Source of the DNA: Antarcticibacterium arcticum
GTDB taxonomy: Bacteria > Bacteroidota > Bacteroidia > Flavobacteriales > Flavobacteriaceae
DNA: 64,000 nucleotides
Direction: 5' to 3'
NCBI RefSeq assembly: GCF_007993795.1
Contig: NZ_CP042476.1
Coordinates: 744,001 to 808,000 of the forward strand
Shown here piece by piece: positions 17,585 to 26,900 of this stretch (positions are counted from its first letter, which is position 1; the number at the start of each line of letters is the position of its first letter). The notes beneath the pieces were generated by a model. It did not search any database. It saw nothing but the letters and a program-made list of their open reading frames with translations, and was not told the DNA's origin. Made by a program: the position numbers and the translations under genes.

Positions 17585-18514
17585 ATGAGCGAACTAAGTG
17601 TTAACCACTTATTGGGAATAAAATACCTTAAAAGGGATGATATAGACCTTATCTTTAAAACGGCTGATCATTTTAAGGAAGTGATCAACCGGCCTATTAA
17701 AAAGGTCCCGTCCCTGCGCGATATCACTATTGCAAATCTATTTTTTGAGAACAGCACCAGGACCCGGTTATCCTTTGAACTTGCCGAAAAAAGGTTAAGT
17801 GCAGATGTTATTAATTTTTCTTCCTCTTCCTCTTCTGTAAGCAAAGGAGAAACCCTTATAGATACAGTAAACAATATCCTGTCTATGAAGGTAGATATGG
17901 TAGTTATGAGGCACCCAAATCCCGGAGCCGGCATTTTTCTTTCAAAACATGTAAATGCCAGTATAATTAATGCGGGAGACGGCACTCATGAACATCCCAC
18001 CCAGGCATTGTTGGATACCTATTCCATAAGGGAAAAACTTGGCGAGGTTAAAGGAAAAAAAGTGGTTATAGTAGGGGATATACTGCACAGTAGGGTAGCT
18101 TTGTCCAACATATTTGCCCTTAAACTTCAGGGAGCTGAAGTAAAGGTGTGTGGCCCTAAAACTTTGATCCCGAAACATATTGAGTCCCTGGGGGTGAAAG
18201 TGGAATCCAATTTAAGAAAAGCTTTGGAGTGGTGTGATGTTGCAAACATGCTACGGGTGCAAAATGAAAGAATGGAGATTAGCTATTTTCCCAACACCAG
18301 GGAATATACACAGCAATTTGGGGTAAATAAAGCACTACTGGACTCTCTGGATAAACCTGTGGTAATAATGCACCCCGGGCCTATTAACAGGGGGGTTGAG
18401 ATCACCAGTGATGTTGCCGATTCAAAACAGGCTATTATTCTGGACCAGGTTCAAAACGGGGTAGCAATAAGAATGGCAGTTATATATTTACTGGCATCAA
18501 AAATAAAACCTTAA
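17585..18514 (+). CDS. pyrB: Aspartate carbamoyltransferase catalytic subunit
   Basis: A 309-residue enzyme that makes N-carbamoyl-aspartate from carbamoyl phosphate and aspartate, the committed step of pyrimidine synthesis. The carbamoyl-phosphate motif FFENSTRTRLSFELAEKRL lies near residue 57. SSSSSVSKGETLIDT, HPTQALLDTYSI and MHPGPINRGVEI follow in the expected order. No pyrI regulatory subunit gene is adjacent, so it is probably an unregulated trimer. It is the second gene of the pyrR-pyrB-STAS-rnz run. Confidence 0.96.
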   Translation: MSELSVNHLLGIKYLKRDDIDLIFKTADHFKEVINRPIKKVPSLRDITIANLFFENSTRTRLSFELAEKRLSADVINFSSSSSSVSKGETLIDTVNNILSMKVDMVVMRHPNPGAGIFLSKHVNASIINAGDGTHEHPTQALLDTYSIREKLGEVKGKKVVIVGDILHSRVALSNIFALKLQGAEVKVCGPKTLIPKHIESLGVKVESNLRKALEWCDVANMLRVQNERMEISYFPNTREYTQQFGVNKALLDSLDKPVVIMHPGPINRGVEITSDVADSKQAIILDQVQNGVAIRMAVIYLLASKIKP

Positions 18515-18542
18515 TTTAAGGGAAGTATTTAAAGCTAGCATC

Positions 18543-18875
18543 ATGGAAATAACGCGGAAAGATAATTACAGCATTCTTACTTATGATAGCGGGGATATGG
18601 CAGACTTTGCGACTTATCTCACCAAGCATCATACAGATTTTGAGAAAGATAATGTGATCGTAGATGTTCTGGATCATGGCGATCTGGATGTAAAAGAGCT
18701 CTTAATGTTCCTGGAGATATCAGACCTTCATCGGGCAAATAAAAGATCCTTTGTAATAGCAAGTAATCCGGTAAGTGTTGAAAACCTTCCGCAGGAACTT
18801 ATGATCGCTCCCACCTTACGGGAAGCAGAAGATATTATAAACATGGAAGAACTCGAGAGGGAGCTGGGCTTTTAA
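18543..18875 (+). CDS. Small STAS-like protein, cytoplasmic
   Basis: A 110-residue soluble acidic protein of unknown function. The pattern NVIVDVLDHGDLDVKELLMFLEISDLHRANKRSFVIASN alternates strands and helices as in STAS/SpoIIAA-like folds, with no membrane segment. It lies 28 bp after pyrB and 37 bp before rnz. Homologues in this position are sometimes mislabelled 'ribonuclease Z', but it has no metallo-beta-lactamase motifs. The constant position beside rnz in Flavobacteriia, as I recall it, hints at a functional link, but none is shown. Confidence 0.75.
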   Translation: MEITRKDNYSILTYDSGDMADFATYLTKHHTDFEKDNVIVDVLDHGDLDVKELLMFLEISDLHRANKRSFVIASNPVSVENLPQELMIAPTLREAEDIINMEELERELGF

Positions 18876-18912
18876 ATTATTGCCCGGTAAAGAAGAAGAT
18901 ACATATTAAAAA

Positions 18913-19818
18913 ATGAAGCTCACCATATTAGGCTGTTACGCTGCCACTCCCAGGACATTTACCAATCCCACTTCGCAGGTACTGGAGATTAACCGGCATA
19001 CATTCTTAATAGATTGTGGTGAAGGTACGCAGGTAGAGTTAAGAAGAAATAAAATTAAATTCTCCAGGATACAGCATATCTTTATTTCCCATCTTCATGG
19101 CGATCATTTTTATGGACTTATAGGTTTGATCTCCACCTTCAGGCTCCTTAACCGGGAAACCGATTTGCACGTATACGGGCCAAAAGGAATCAAAGAGATT
19201 ATTACCCTGCAACTTAAACTTGCCAATTCCTGGACAAATTATTTGCTGATTTTTCATGAACTGGAGGGGAAAGAACCTCAGGTAATTTTTGAAGATGAAA
19301 AGGTAAGCGTCGAGACAATTCCTTTAAAACACCGTATCTACACGAATGGATTTATATTCAGGGAAAAACCGGGTTTAAGGAAACTGCTCATTAATGAAGC
19401 GGTGGAACACAAGATAGATGTCACATTATATCAAAGCCTTAAATTGGGAAAGGATGTAATATCGGAAGAAGGCAAATTGATCCCGAATGAATATGTTACC
19501 GCCCCACCAGATCCTCCTTTAAGTTATGCATATTGCAGTGATACTGTTTTTGATATGGATATAGTAAACCAGATTAAAGAAAGTAGTGTCTTATACCACG
19601 AAGCCACTTTCCTGGAAGAAAATGCAGACCTGGCATTTCCCACAAAACATTCTACCGCTAAACAGGCTGCAACTATTGCCAGGGAAGCCAATGTAGGAAA
19701 GTTGATTCTGGGGCACTATTCAACCCGATATGCCGATATTTCCCTGTTTGCAAAAGAAGCTAATCTCATCTTTTCACGGGTGGAATTGGCCGATGACGGA
19801 AAAACCTTCAATTTTTAA
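18913..19818 (+). CDS. rnz: Ribonuclease Z
   Basis: A 301-residue metallo-beta-lactamase-fold endonuclease that removes 3' trailers from tRNA precursors lacking CCA. The zinc motif FISHLHGDHFYGLIGL lies near residue 58. YCSDT near residue 212, YHEATF near 227, KHSTAKQAA and ILGHYSTRY near 270 supply the remaining metal ligands. The length is that of the short RNase Z class. It is the last gene of the pyrR-pyrB operon-like run; no strong terminator follows directly. Confidence 0.95.
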   Translation: MKLTILGCYAATPRTFTNPTSQVLEINRHTFLIDCGEGTQVELRRNKIKFSRIQHIFISHLHGDHFYGLIGLISTFRLLNRETDLHVYGPKGIKEIITLQLKLANSWTNYLLIFHELEGKEPQVIFEDEKVSVETIPLKHRIYTNGFIFREKPGLRKLLINEAVEHKIDVTLYQSLKLGKDVISEEGKLIPNEYVTAPPDPPLSYAYCSDTVFDMDIVNQIKESSVLYHEATFLEENADLAFPTKHSTAKQAATIAREANVGKLILGHYSTRYADISLFAKEANLIFSRVELADDGKTFNF

Positions 19819-19921
19819 CATACAAAAAACCCAACTCCCTTACTTTCAACTATATAGTTTGTAGGAAATATCCTGCGGATTATGTTAAATTTTGGATAAA
19901 ATCGATGAAGTGCAATATCAA

Positions 19922-19954
19922 TTGTGCATTTAATCGGTTTTTTGTGTACTTTGG
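19922..19954 (+). promoter_or_regulatory. Probable promoter of the CAP-domain gene
   Basis: TTG at 19922-19924, a 22-bp spacer and TACTTTGG at 19947-19954 (one mismatch to TAnnTTTG) lie 25 bp before the ATG at 19979. Confidence 0.45.
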
Positions 19955-19978
19955 CTGTCCCAAGTCTTATTAACCTAC

Positions 19979-20491
19979 ATGCCTATGTACACTCTTACAA
20001 AACAATTGTGTTTGGCTTTAGTTTGTGTTCTAATGTTTAGTTCCTGTACTAAAGACACCGATCTTACCGAAGAAAATGCTGCAATTAAAACGGCAGATCT
20101 GGTAGATTATGTTACCTACAGTAAAATTGAAACCGAAATTCTTAAAGCTGTTAATGACCACAGGGTAAGCAAAGGCCTGACTGTTCTTAAAAAAGTAGAC
20201 GGAATTACTTTTCTAGCGGCAGATCATAATGACTATATGATCCAAAATAAAAATGTGAGCCACGACAATTTTTCCTATAGATATACAACCCTGGTGAATA
20301 CAATTGGGGCAAAATCTGTGAGTGAGAACATTGGATATGGATATAGAACCTCAGATGCTGTTGTTAAAGCCTGGCTTAACAGTGAAGGACACCGCAGCAA
20401 TATTGAAGGTAATTTTACTCATTTCGGGATCTCTGTATCTCAGGATGAAGATGGAAAGAATTATTTTACAAATATTTTCGCGAGGAGATAA
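19979..20491 (+). CDS. CAP/SCP-domain lipoprotein
   Basis: A 170-residue lipoprotein with a CAP (cysteine-rich secretory/PR-1) domain of the YkwD type. The signal peptide runs to the lipobox LMFSSC. The CAP signatures are ILKAVNDHRVSKGLTVLK, HNDYMIQNKNVSHDNF, VSENIGYG, AVVKAWLNSEGHRSNIEGNFTHFGI and a final YFTNIFAR, which keep the two His and two Glu positions of the cavity. The function of bacterial CAP proteins is unsettled. A second ATG two codons later (19985) is equally possible as start. It is a single gene with its own promoter and terminator. Confidence 0.87.
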   Translation: MPMYTLTKQLCLALVCVLMFSSCTKDTDLTEENAAIKTADLVDYVTYSKIETEILKAVNDHRVSKGLTVLKKVDGITFLAADHNDYMIQNKNVSHDNFSYRYTTLVNTIGAKSVSENIGYGYRTSDAVVKAWLNSEGHRSNIEGNFTHFGISVSQDEDGKNYFTNIFARR

Positions 20492-20518
20492 TATTTTTTT
20501 GGTTTGTTAATTTATTAA

Positions 20519-20552
20519 AAAGGGTTAGACCAGTCTAATCCTTTTTTTTTTT
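20519..20552 (+). terminator. Terminator of the CAP-domain gene
   Basis: The stem GGGTTAGAC/GTCTAATCC (one G-U pair) has a 2-nt spacer and is followed by eleven T, 28 bp after the stop codon. Confidence 0.8.
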
Positions 20553-20553
20553 G

Positions 20554-21063
20554 GTTTAGCTGTAAGGGGAGGGTGTGTTCGCCTTATATTATGCCTCTAG
20601 AGGTCAATCAGGGAATGATGGGCAGCCCCCACCGTTATACTTTTATATCTCTTCGGGGCCTTAACATACAGGAGTGACTTTAACGAGGGTTGGAGGTATC
20701 GTTTTTGTATTAATGGCCTATGGGGCTTTACAAAGGGGAATTTTGGTCAAAAGATGTGCCTGTAATTTTAATATTTCACCCTCTCGGGCTTAATCATTAC
20801 AAAATCTTCATTGGTAATATCTTGGTGTTCCCGGGTCCGCCCACCCTGCAGGGCAATAGAATTCCCATTAAAATCCCTGCTGTTCATGGTTGTCTCCCCG
20901 AAACGAAATAGAAACTTCCGGGGCGTATTTATTTTCTGCTGAAATAACTAGTTTAAAAAACCTTTGATCCATTGGTGCCCGGTTTTAGATTAATGTATAC
21001 AGGAATGTTTAAGCTGTGGCTTTTATAAGAACTTTTCTACTCTTAGTGAAGAATTTCTTTCAA
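20554..21063. other. Gene-free stretch with possible coding remnant
   Basis: About 510 bp without a convincing gene. On the minus strand, short peptide-like stretches lie in different frames: IPVYINLKPGTNGSKVF (about 20957-21009), then RFFKLVISAENKYAPEVSI, then a 39-codon ATG frame at 20768-20887 ending in DFVMIKPERVKY. They are separated by stops and frame changes. This could be a decayed gene; the reading is weak and no family is recognised. A 63-codon plus-strand frame at 20720-20911 looks accidental. Confidence 0.25.
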
Positions 21064-21096
21064 CAAAAAAGGCCAGACCTTAAGTCTGACCTTTAA
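21064..21096 (-). terminator. Terminator of the adhesin/PorP/OmpA operon
   Basis: Read leftwards: stem AAAGGTCAGAC/GTCTGGCCTTT (one G-U pair), TTAAG loop, then TTTTTT. It starts 22 bp after the stop codon of the OmpA-family gene. Confidence 0.75.
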
Positions 21097-21117
21097 TTTC
21101 AATTGCCCCAAAAATCC

Positions 21118-22992
21118 TTAATTCATTTTCACCACTTTGAAAACCGATCTTCGGTTTAACTGGTGTTGTTCTTTATTGCATCTTTCGCACTCTACCGCCA
21201 GTTCTCTTTCTCCATAACCGGTATATGCTGCAATTCTATCTGCACTTATTCCTTTAGAGATCAGGTAATCGTAGGTAGATTTAGCCCTTCTTTCCGCCAG
21301 GCCTTCGTTATACTGGTTGCTTCCTCTTATATCTGTATGAGAACCAATCTCAATTACCAGCTCTGGATATTTATTGGTCATAAGGTCTACCAGTTTATCC
21401 AGTTCCCTGGCGGCATCCGGCCTTATATTGTGCTTGTCAAAATCAAAATAAATTATGTCTATCTCCGCAAGGTACTCAACATCTTCAATTGGATCTAATT
21501 CGATATTGTAGACAAGTTCTTCCTTATCGTCCATATCCATTGAGTTTACAGTTCCTTTCTTCTCCTGGTATTCAATGTGTTTGGCCTCAATTGGATATTG
21601 CTTGTTTCGGCTTATAAGGGTTTCGTAATAACCATCTTCATCTGTTTCAAGAAAAGCTATTTGCTCATTATTTTCATTCTGAAGAATAATATTCGCATTA
21701 GACACAGGGCGCTTATTAACCTTGTCGGTTACATTTCCTTTCAACATCAGGGGTTTTAATAAATTAAACCCGAAAATATTATCTACCCCGTTATCACGGT
21801 TGGAAGCAAAATATCCTGTATTGATCGCATCTCTCTGAAAATAGGCGAAATCATCCATATTACTGTTCACAGGTGCTCCAAGATTTTCAATCTTAATATT
21901 CATTACACCCAGGTCTGCCTTGAAAATATCCATTAAACCGAAGCCTAAATGTCCGTTTGAGGAGAAGTACAATACATTATATTCTGTAATAAAAGGAAAG
22001 GATTCATCCAGGCTGGTGTTTATTTGCTCTCCCAGGTTTACAGGATTGCCATAAACATTGTCCCCCAGGATCTCTACTTTATAAATATCTGTTCCTCCAA
22101 AACCATTTGGCATGTCTGATGCAAAGTACAAAGTCTTCTCATCGGCTGCCAGGGCAGGGTGACCTACGGAATAAGCGTCATTATTAAACGGAAGTTCAAC
22201 TATATCTTTCCATTGTCCGTTTACATTGGTGGCACGATAGATCTTTAGATGGTTGGTATTTTCCTTATCCCGTTTTCCCTGCTTGTTATTAAGGTAATTG
22301 TTACGGTTAAAATACATATACTTCCCGTCTTTGGTAATGGTCAACGGGCCATCGTGTAGAATTGTATTTACATCTCCGGTTAATGGAGTAACGGTTTCCC
22401 CATCCAATTGATAGATATCCAGGAAGGGTTCCCCATTCCAGGAATAGATCTTATTCTTTTTGGACATACCTTCATCTCTTGCAGAGACAAAATAGATCTT
22501 TCCATCTTTTTCAAAAGCTCCAAAATCACTTAAACCAGAGTTAAATGTTACCGCTTCCAGAGAATACTCATCTGCTATCTCAAAATTTTTGATATCCCCG
22601 GCAAGCAGGTCATCTACAGTTCTGTTAGTTCCGTTGGCTTCCCTGTACTTTTGAAGCCATTGGCGGGACTCATCATACCGTTTTACTCCTCTTAGCGCCT
22701 GGGCGTATTTGAAATAATATTCAGGAGCAACATTCTCAGAATTTATAGCATCTCCGTAATAGAATACCGCATTTTCAGGGCTGCGCAATTTCATATAACT
22801 GTCACCCAGTTTAAGGCTGTTATAAGTGGCGTTATACTCATTTTCAATGAGGTCCTTATAAACTTCCACAGCTTCTATATAAGCCAGGTCATTGTACAGT
22901 CTATCGGCTTTCTTTTGTTTTCCGGTTTGGGCTGTAACCGTGAAACTGTTCCCGATAAAAAGCAGAAGTATTAAGTAGTAGAAATTCTTCAT
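21118..22992 (-). CDS. OmpA-family protein with TPR and PD40 repeats
   Basis: A 624-residue outer-membrane-associated protein, the usual partner of PorP/SprF and a type IX-secreted adhesin. After a signal peptide (to about residue 21) come a TPR-like helical region (about 25-135), then WD40/PD40-like repeats (about 150-420; ITKDGKYMYFNRNN, ADEKTLYFASDMP). A carboxypeptidase-regulatory-like Ig domain starts near 430 (VTDKVNKRPVSNANIIL). The C-terminal OmpA peptidoglycan-binding domain lies at about 510-624 (YFDFDKHNIRPDAARELDKL, EIGSHTDIRGSNQYNEGLAERRA). It is the last gene of the three-gene minus-strand operon and probably anchors the adhesin complex to peptidoglycan. Confidence 0.92.
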   Translation of the reverse strand: MKNFYYLILLLFIGNSFTVTAQTGKQKKADRLYNDLAYIEAVEVYKDLIENEYNATYNSLKLGDSYMKLRSPENAVFYYGDAINSENVAPEYYFKYAQALRGVKRYDESRQWLQKYREANGTNRTVDDLLAGDIKNFEIADEYSLEAVTFNSGLSDFGAFEKDGKIYFVSARDEGMSKKNKIYSWNGEPFLDIYQLDGETVTPLTGDVNTILHDGPLTITKDGKYMYFNRNNYLNNKQGKRDKENTNHLKIYRATNVNGQWKDIVELPFNNDAYSVGHPALAADEKTLYFASDMPNGFGGTDIYKVEILGDNVYGNPVNLGEQINTSLDESFPFITEYNVLYFSSNGHLGFGLMDIFKADLGVMNIKIENLGAPVNSNMDDFAYFQRDAINTGYFASNRDNGVDNIFGFNLLKPLMLKGNVTDKVNKRPVSNANIILQNENNEQIAFLETDEDGYYETLISRNKQYPIEAKHIEYQEKKGTVNSMDMDDKEELVYNIELDPIEDVEYLAEIDIIYFDFDKHNIRPDAARELDKLVDLMTNKYPELVIEIGSHTDIRGSNQYNEGLAERRAKSTYDYLISKGISADRIAAYTGYGERELAVECERCNKEQHQLNRRSVFKVVKMN

Positions 22993-23008
22993 AATAGCTT
23001 ATTTTATG

Positions 23009-23923
23009 TTAGAAAAATCGTGGAGATTTATATTTGGTGTTTTTAAAGCGCATTTCATATATAAGGATCACCTCGTGTGAACCTGAAGTGTAAGGTCTTA
23101 GATCTGAAATTGAATATTCATAACCATATCCTATACGCAGGGGTTCAAAGATTTGGAAATCTACAAAAGCTCCAATGGCATCATCAATCCTGTAGGTAGC
23201 ACCCAAATACAATTTCTCATCGAAGATCACGGTGCCAGACATATCAAAGGATAGGGGAGCCCCTGATGTTGCTTTTACCAGGGCAGTTGGCCTAAGTTTC
23301 CAGTTAGGGCTAAGGTCAAACACATAACCCCCTGTTAAATAATAATGAACCTGTTCCAGTGCAACATATTCGCTGAATTCATTATTATCATTATTCAGAA
23401 GTTTTGGGGCCGACAACCCAAGGTACCAGTCCTGGGCAGAGAGATACAAACCTGCACCAAAATTCGGCGTCCATTTGTTGAAACGTTCCCGGAAGAACGG
23501 ATCCTGGATCACGCTTGGTTCAGCAAACAAATCCTCGTCAAGGTCATAATAACTCATACCTCCTTTTAAACCGAATGCAAGGGTAACATCAGAGCTTACA
23601 TTGATGGTATAGGAAAAGTCCCCATACAAATAAGTGTAATTTTCATAACCTGCTTTATCATTTATTACTGATAACCCTAAACCTACTTTTTCATTAGAAA
23701 GGGGGGAATGAACAGAAATTGTCTGGGTTTGTGGCCCACCACTTATCCCTGCCCACTGGCTCCTGTGCAGTGCCGTTAGAGATAACCCGTCCCTGCTACC
23801 CGCATATGCAGGGTTTATGGAGATAGTGTTATACATATACTGGGTGAACTGTGGTAATTGCTGGGCCTGTGTTGAAAACAAACCTGCAAAAAGTATCGCT
23901 ATAAGGATATAGAAATTTTTCAT
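23009..23923 (-). CDS. PorP/SprF-family type IX secretion membrane protein
   Basis: A 304-residue outer-membrane beta-barrel protein. The mature N-terminus QQLPQFTQYMYNTISINPAYAGSRDGL is the PorP/SprF signature. The rest alternates short amphipathic strands and ends in an aromatic residue (KSPRFF). In Flavobacterium johnsoniae SprF is needed for surface delivery of the gliding adhesin SprB. This copy lies between the giant adhesin gene (4 bp away) and the OmpA gene (16 bp), so it is likely dedicated to that adhesin. Whether it is the SprF orthologue or a paralogue cannot be told here. Confidence 0.92.
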   Translation of the reverse strand: MKNFYILIAILFAGLFSTQAQQLPQFTQYMYNTISINPAYAGSRDGLSLTALHRSQWAGISGGPQTQTISVHSPLSNEKVGLGLSVINDKAGYENYTYLYGDFSYTINVSSDVTLAFGLKGGMSYYDLDEDLFAEPSVIQDPFFRERFNKWTPNFGAGLYLSAQDWYLGLSAPKLLNNDNNEFSEYVALEQVHYYLTGGYVFDLSPNWKLRPTALVKATSGAPLSFDMSGTVIFDEKLYLGATYRIDDAIGAFVDFQIFEPLRIGYGYEYSISDLRPYTSGSHEVILIYEMRFKNTKYKSPRFF

Positions 23924-23927
23924 GTTT

Positions 23928-26900
23928 TTATAGTTGTTTAGTTCCTAAGTAAATGTAACCTTGTATTGGCTCGAATGGACGATTGCCATTGCTTTCGAAT
24001 ATCTCAACAATATAGTAGTAAGTTCCTGATGGTAACTGATTGGAAGAAGTTACCGATCTATTGGATTGCCCGTCCCAGTTATTATCGTAGTTCACAGCCG
24101 AGAATATTTCAGCACCCCAGCGGTTAAAGATCTTCACATTATAAGTGAATCCACATTCGTTACTAATATCTATTGTGAAGAAGTCATTATGTCCCAATCC
24201 ATCTCCATTATCCGGGGTTACAACTTTAGAAATACTGTCTTTTATATCACTAAGAGTACAAGGAAGAATAATACAATCTGTGATCTCAACAATAACCTCA
24301 GTACTGGAAGCACAGGCTCCTGTGATCACGTAGGTGAAAGTATATCTGCCCGGTGCAAGATTTTTAGGATCAATCAGGCTTCCGTTTAATTCGCCGGTTT
24401 GCGATGAATCAACCCAGGTGCCTGTCTGGTCACTTTCCGCATCTACCAGGTCGAACAGGTCAAAAATATCTTCAGTTTCATCGTTACAAAGCTCAACAAA
24501 TGTTGTAATGCTCACAGTACCGGAAGGTTCATCCAGAATTACCTGAACCGGATCTGAAACTGCTCCGCTGCTATTTCTGGCAGTTACTGAATAGGTACCA
24601 GGTGCAAGATCACTGAAGATTCCGCTTTCCTGATAATCGGTTCCATTAATGCTGTATTCCATTTCTTCTTCAGTTTCAACTTCTATGCTTCCGGTCGGAA
24701 CCTGGCAGGTTGGTTGAATAACTTCAACTATAACTGGTGTTGAAGGAGTAGGTTCTGGTATTTCAACAATAGTTACTGTGAAGCTACAGGTTGCAGTATT
24801 ACCTGCTGCATCTGTCACAATAAAGGTATTTGTTGTAGTTCCCACAGGGAATGTACTTCCTGAAGAAAGCCCTTCACGTTGTACGATCGTGGTGCCAGGA
24901 CAGTTGTCGGTTGCCGTTGGTGCATTATAATTAACAACCGCACCGGTTACCCCGAATTCTACTTCAATATTTATATTCTCATTACAGGAAATTACAGGAG
25001 CAATGTTATCTACTACGGTAACTGTGAAAGTTATGGTAACTGTGTTTCCTGCAGCATCTGTAGCGGTATAAGTAACAGTGGTAGTTCCTACCGGGAATTC
25101 ACTTCCGGAGGCCAAACCATCAGTTAAGCTAACTTCAGTTCCTTCGCAGTTATCAGTAGCGGTTGGAACTTCATAGTTCACAACAGCCCCACATATTCCG
25201 GCATCAACATTTACAGTGATATCGCTTACTGAACCAAATACAGGAGCTTCATTGTCTTCAACAGTTACAGTAAAGCTGCAGGTCGCAGTATTTCCTGCTT
25301 CGTCTGTTGCAGTGAAGCTTACAGTAGTTGTTCCTACAGGGAATACTTCTCCTGAAGCAGGTCCCGCGGTTTGAGTTACAGTTACGTTTCCTGAGTTGTC
25401 ATTTGCCACAGGCATTTCAAATTCTACAACCGCACCACATATTCCGGCATCAACATTCATATTGATATTGGCAGGGCAGGAGATAGTTGGGTCTTCCTCA
25501 TCTACCACGGTTACGGTGAAGCTACAGGTAGCAGTATTTCCGGCAGCATCGGTTACCACATATGTATTAGTTGTGGTTCCAATTGGAAATTCACTTCCTG
25601 AAAGTAAACCTACAGTTTGCTCTGTGGTAGCTCCACAATTATCAGTTCCCATCGGAGCTTCAAAGCTAACTACTGCAGTAGCAGCTCCCATATCGGTTGC
25701 CTGGGTGATGTTGTCTATACAAGCGATCACCGGAGCTTCATTATCAATTACAGTTACAGTGAAGCTTACGGAAACTGTGTTTCCTGCAGCATCTGTAGCG
25801 GTATAAGTAACAGTGGTAGTTCCCACCGGGAATTCACTTCCGGAGGCCAAACCATCAGTTAAGCTAACTTCAGTTCCTTCGCAGTTATCAGTAGCGGTTG
25901 GAACTTCATAGTTCACAACAGCCCCACATATTCCGGCATCAACATTTACAGTGATATCGCTTACTGAATCAAATACAGGAGCTTCATTGTCCTCAACAGT
26001 TACTGTAAAGCTGCAGGTTGCAGTATTTCCTGCTTCGTCTGTTGCAGTGAAGCTTACAGTAGTTGTTCCTACAGGGAATACTTCTCCTGAAGCAGGTCCG
26101 GCGGTTTGAGTTACAGTTACGTTTCCTGAGTTGTCATTTGCCACAGGCATTTCAAATTCTACAACCGCACCACAGATTCCGGCATCAACATTCATATTGA
26201 TATTGGCAGGGCAGGAGATAGTTGGATCTTCTTCGTCAACCACGGTTACGGTGAAGCTACAGGTAGCTGTGTTTCCTGCAGCATCGGTTACCACATACGT
26301 ATTAGTTGTAGTTCCAATTGGGAATTCACTTCCTGAAGGTAAACCTGCAGTTTGTTCTGTGGTAGCTGCACAGTTATCAGTTCCCACCGGAGCTTCAAAG
26401 CTAACTACTGCAGTAGCAGCCCCCATATCGGTTGCCTGGGTGATGTTGTCTATACAAGCGATCACCGGAGCCTCATTATCAATTACAGTTACAGTGAAGC
26501 TTACAGAAACTGTGTTTCCTGCAGCATCTGTAGCAGTATAAGTAACAGTGGTAGTTCCTACCGGGAATTCAATTCCGGAGGCCAAACCATCGGTTAGGCT
26601 AACTTCAGTTCCTTCGCAGTTATCAGTAGCAGTTGGAACTTCATAGTTCACAACAGCCCCACATATTCCGGCATCTACGTTTACACTGATATCGCTTACT
26701 GAATCAAATACCGGATCTTGGGTATCTGGAATAAAGTTTACAGTTTCAGAAGCAGTAGCAGTACATCCATTCTCACCTGTTACAGTTACGGTATAAGTAC
26801 CGGCTTCGCTTACTTCAAGAGCAGCAGAAGTTCCCACTACCATAGATCCGTTAGACCAGGAGTAGCTTACCCCACCAGAAGCAGTTAGAGTTAATGATGT

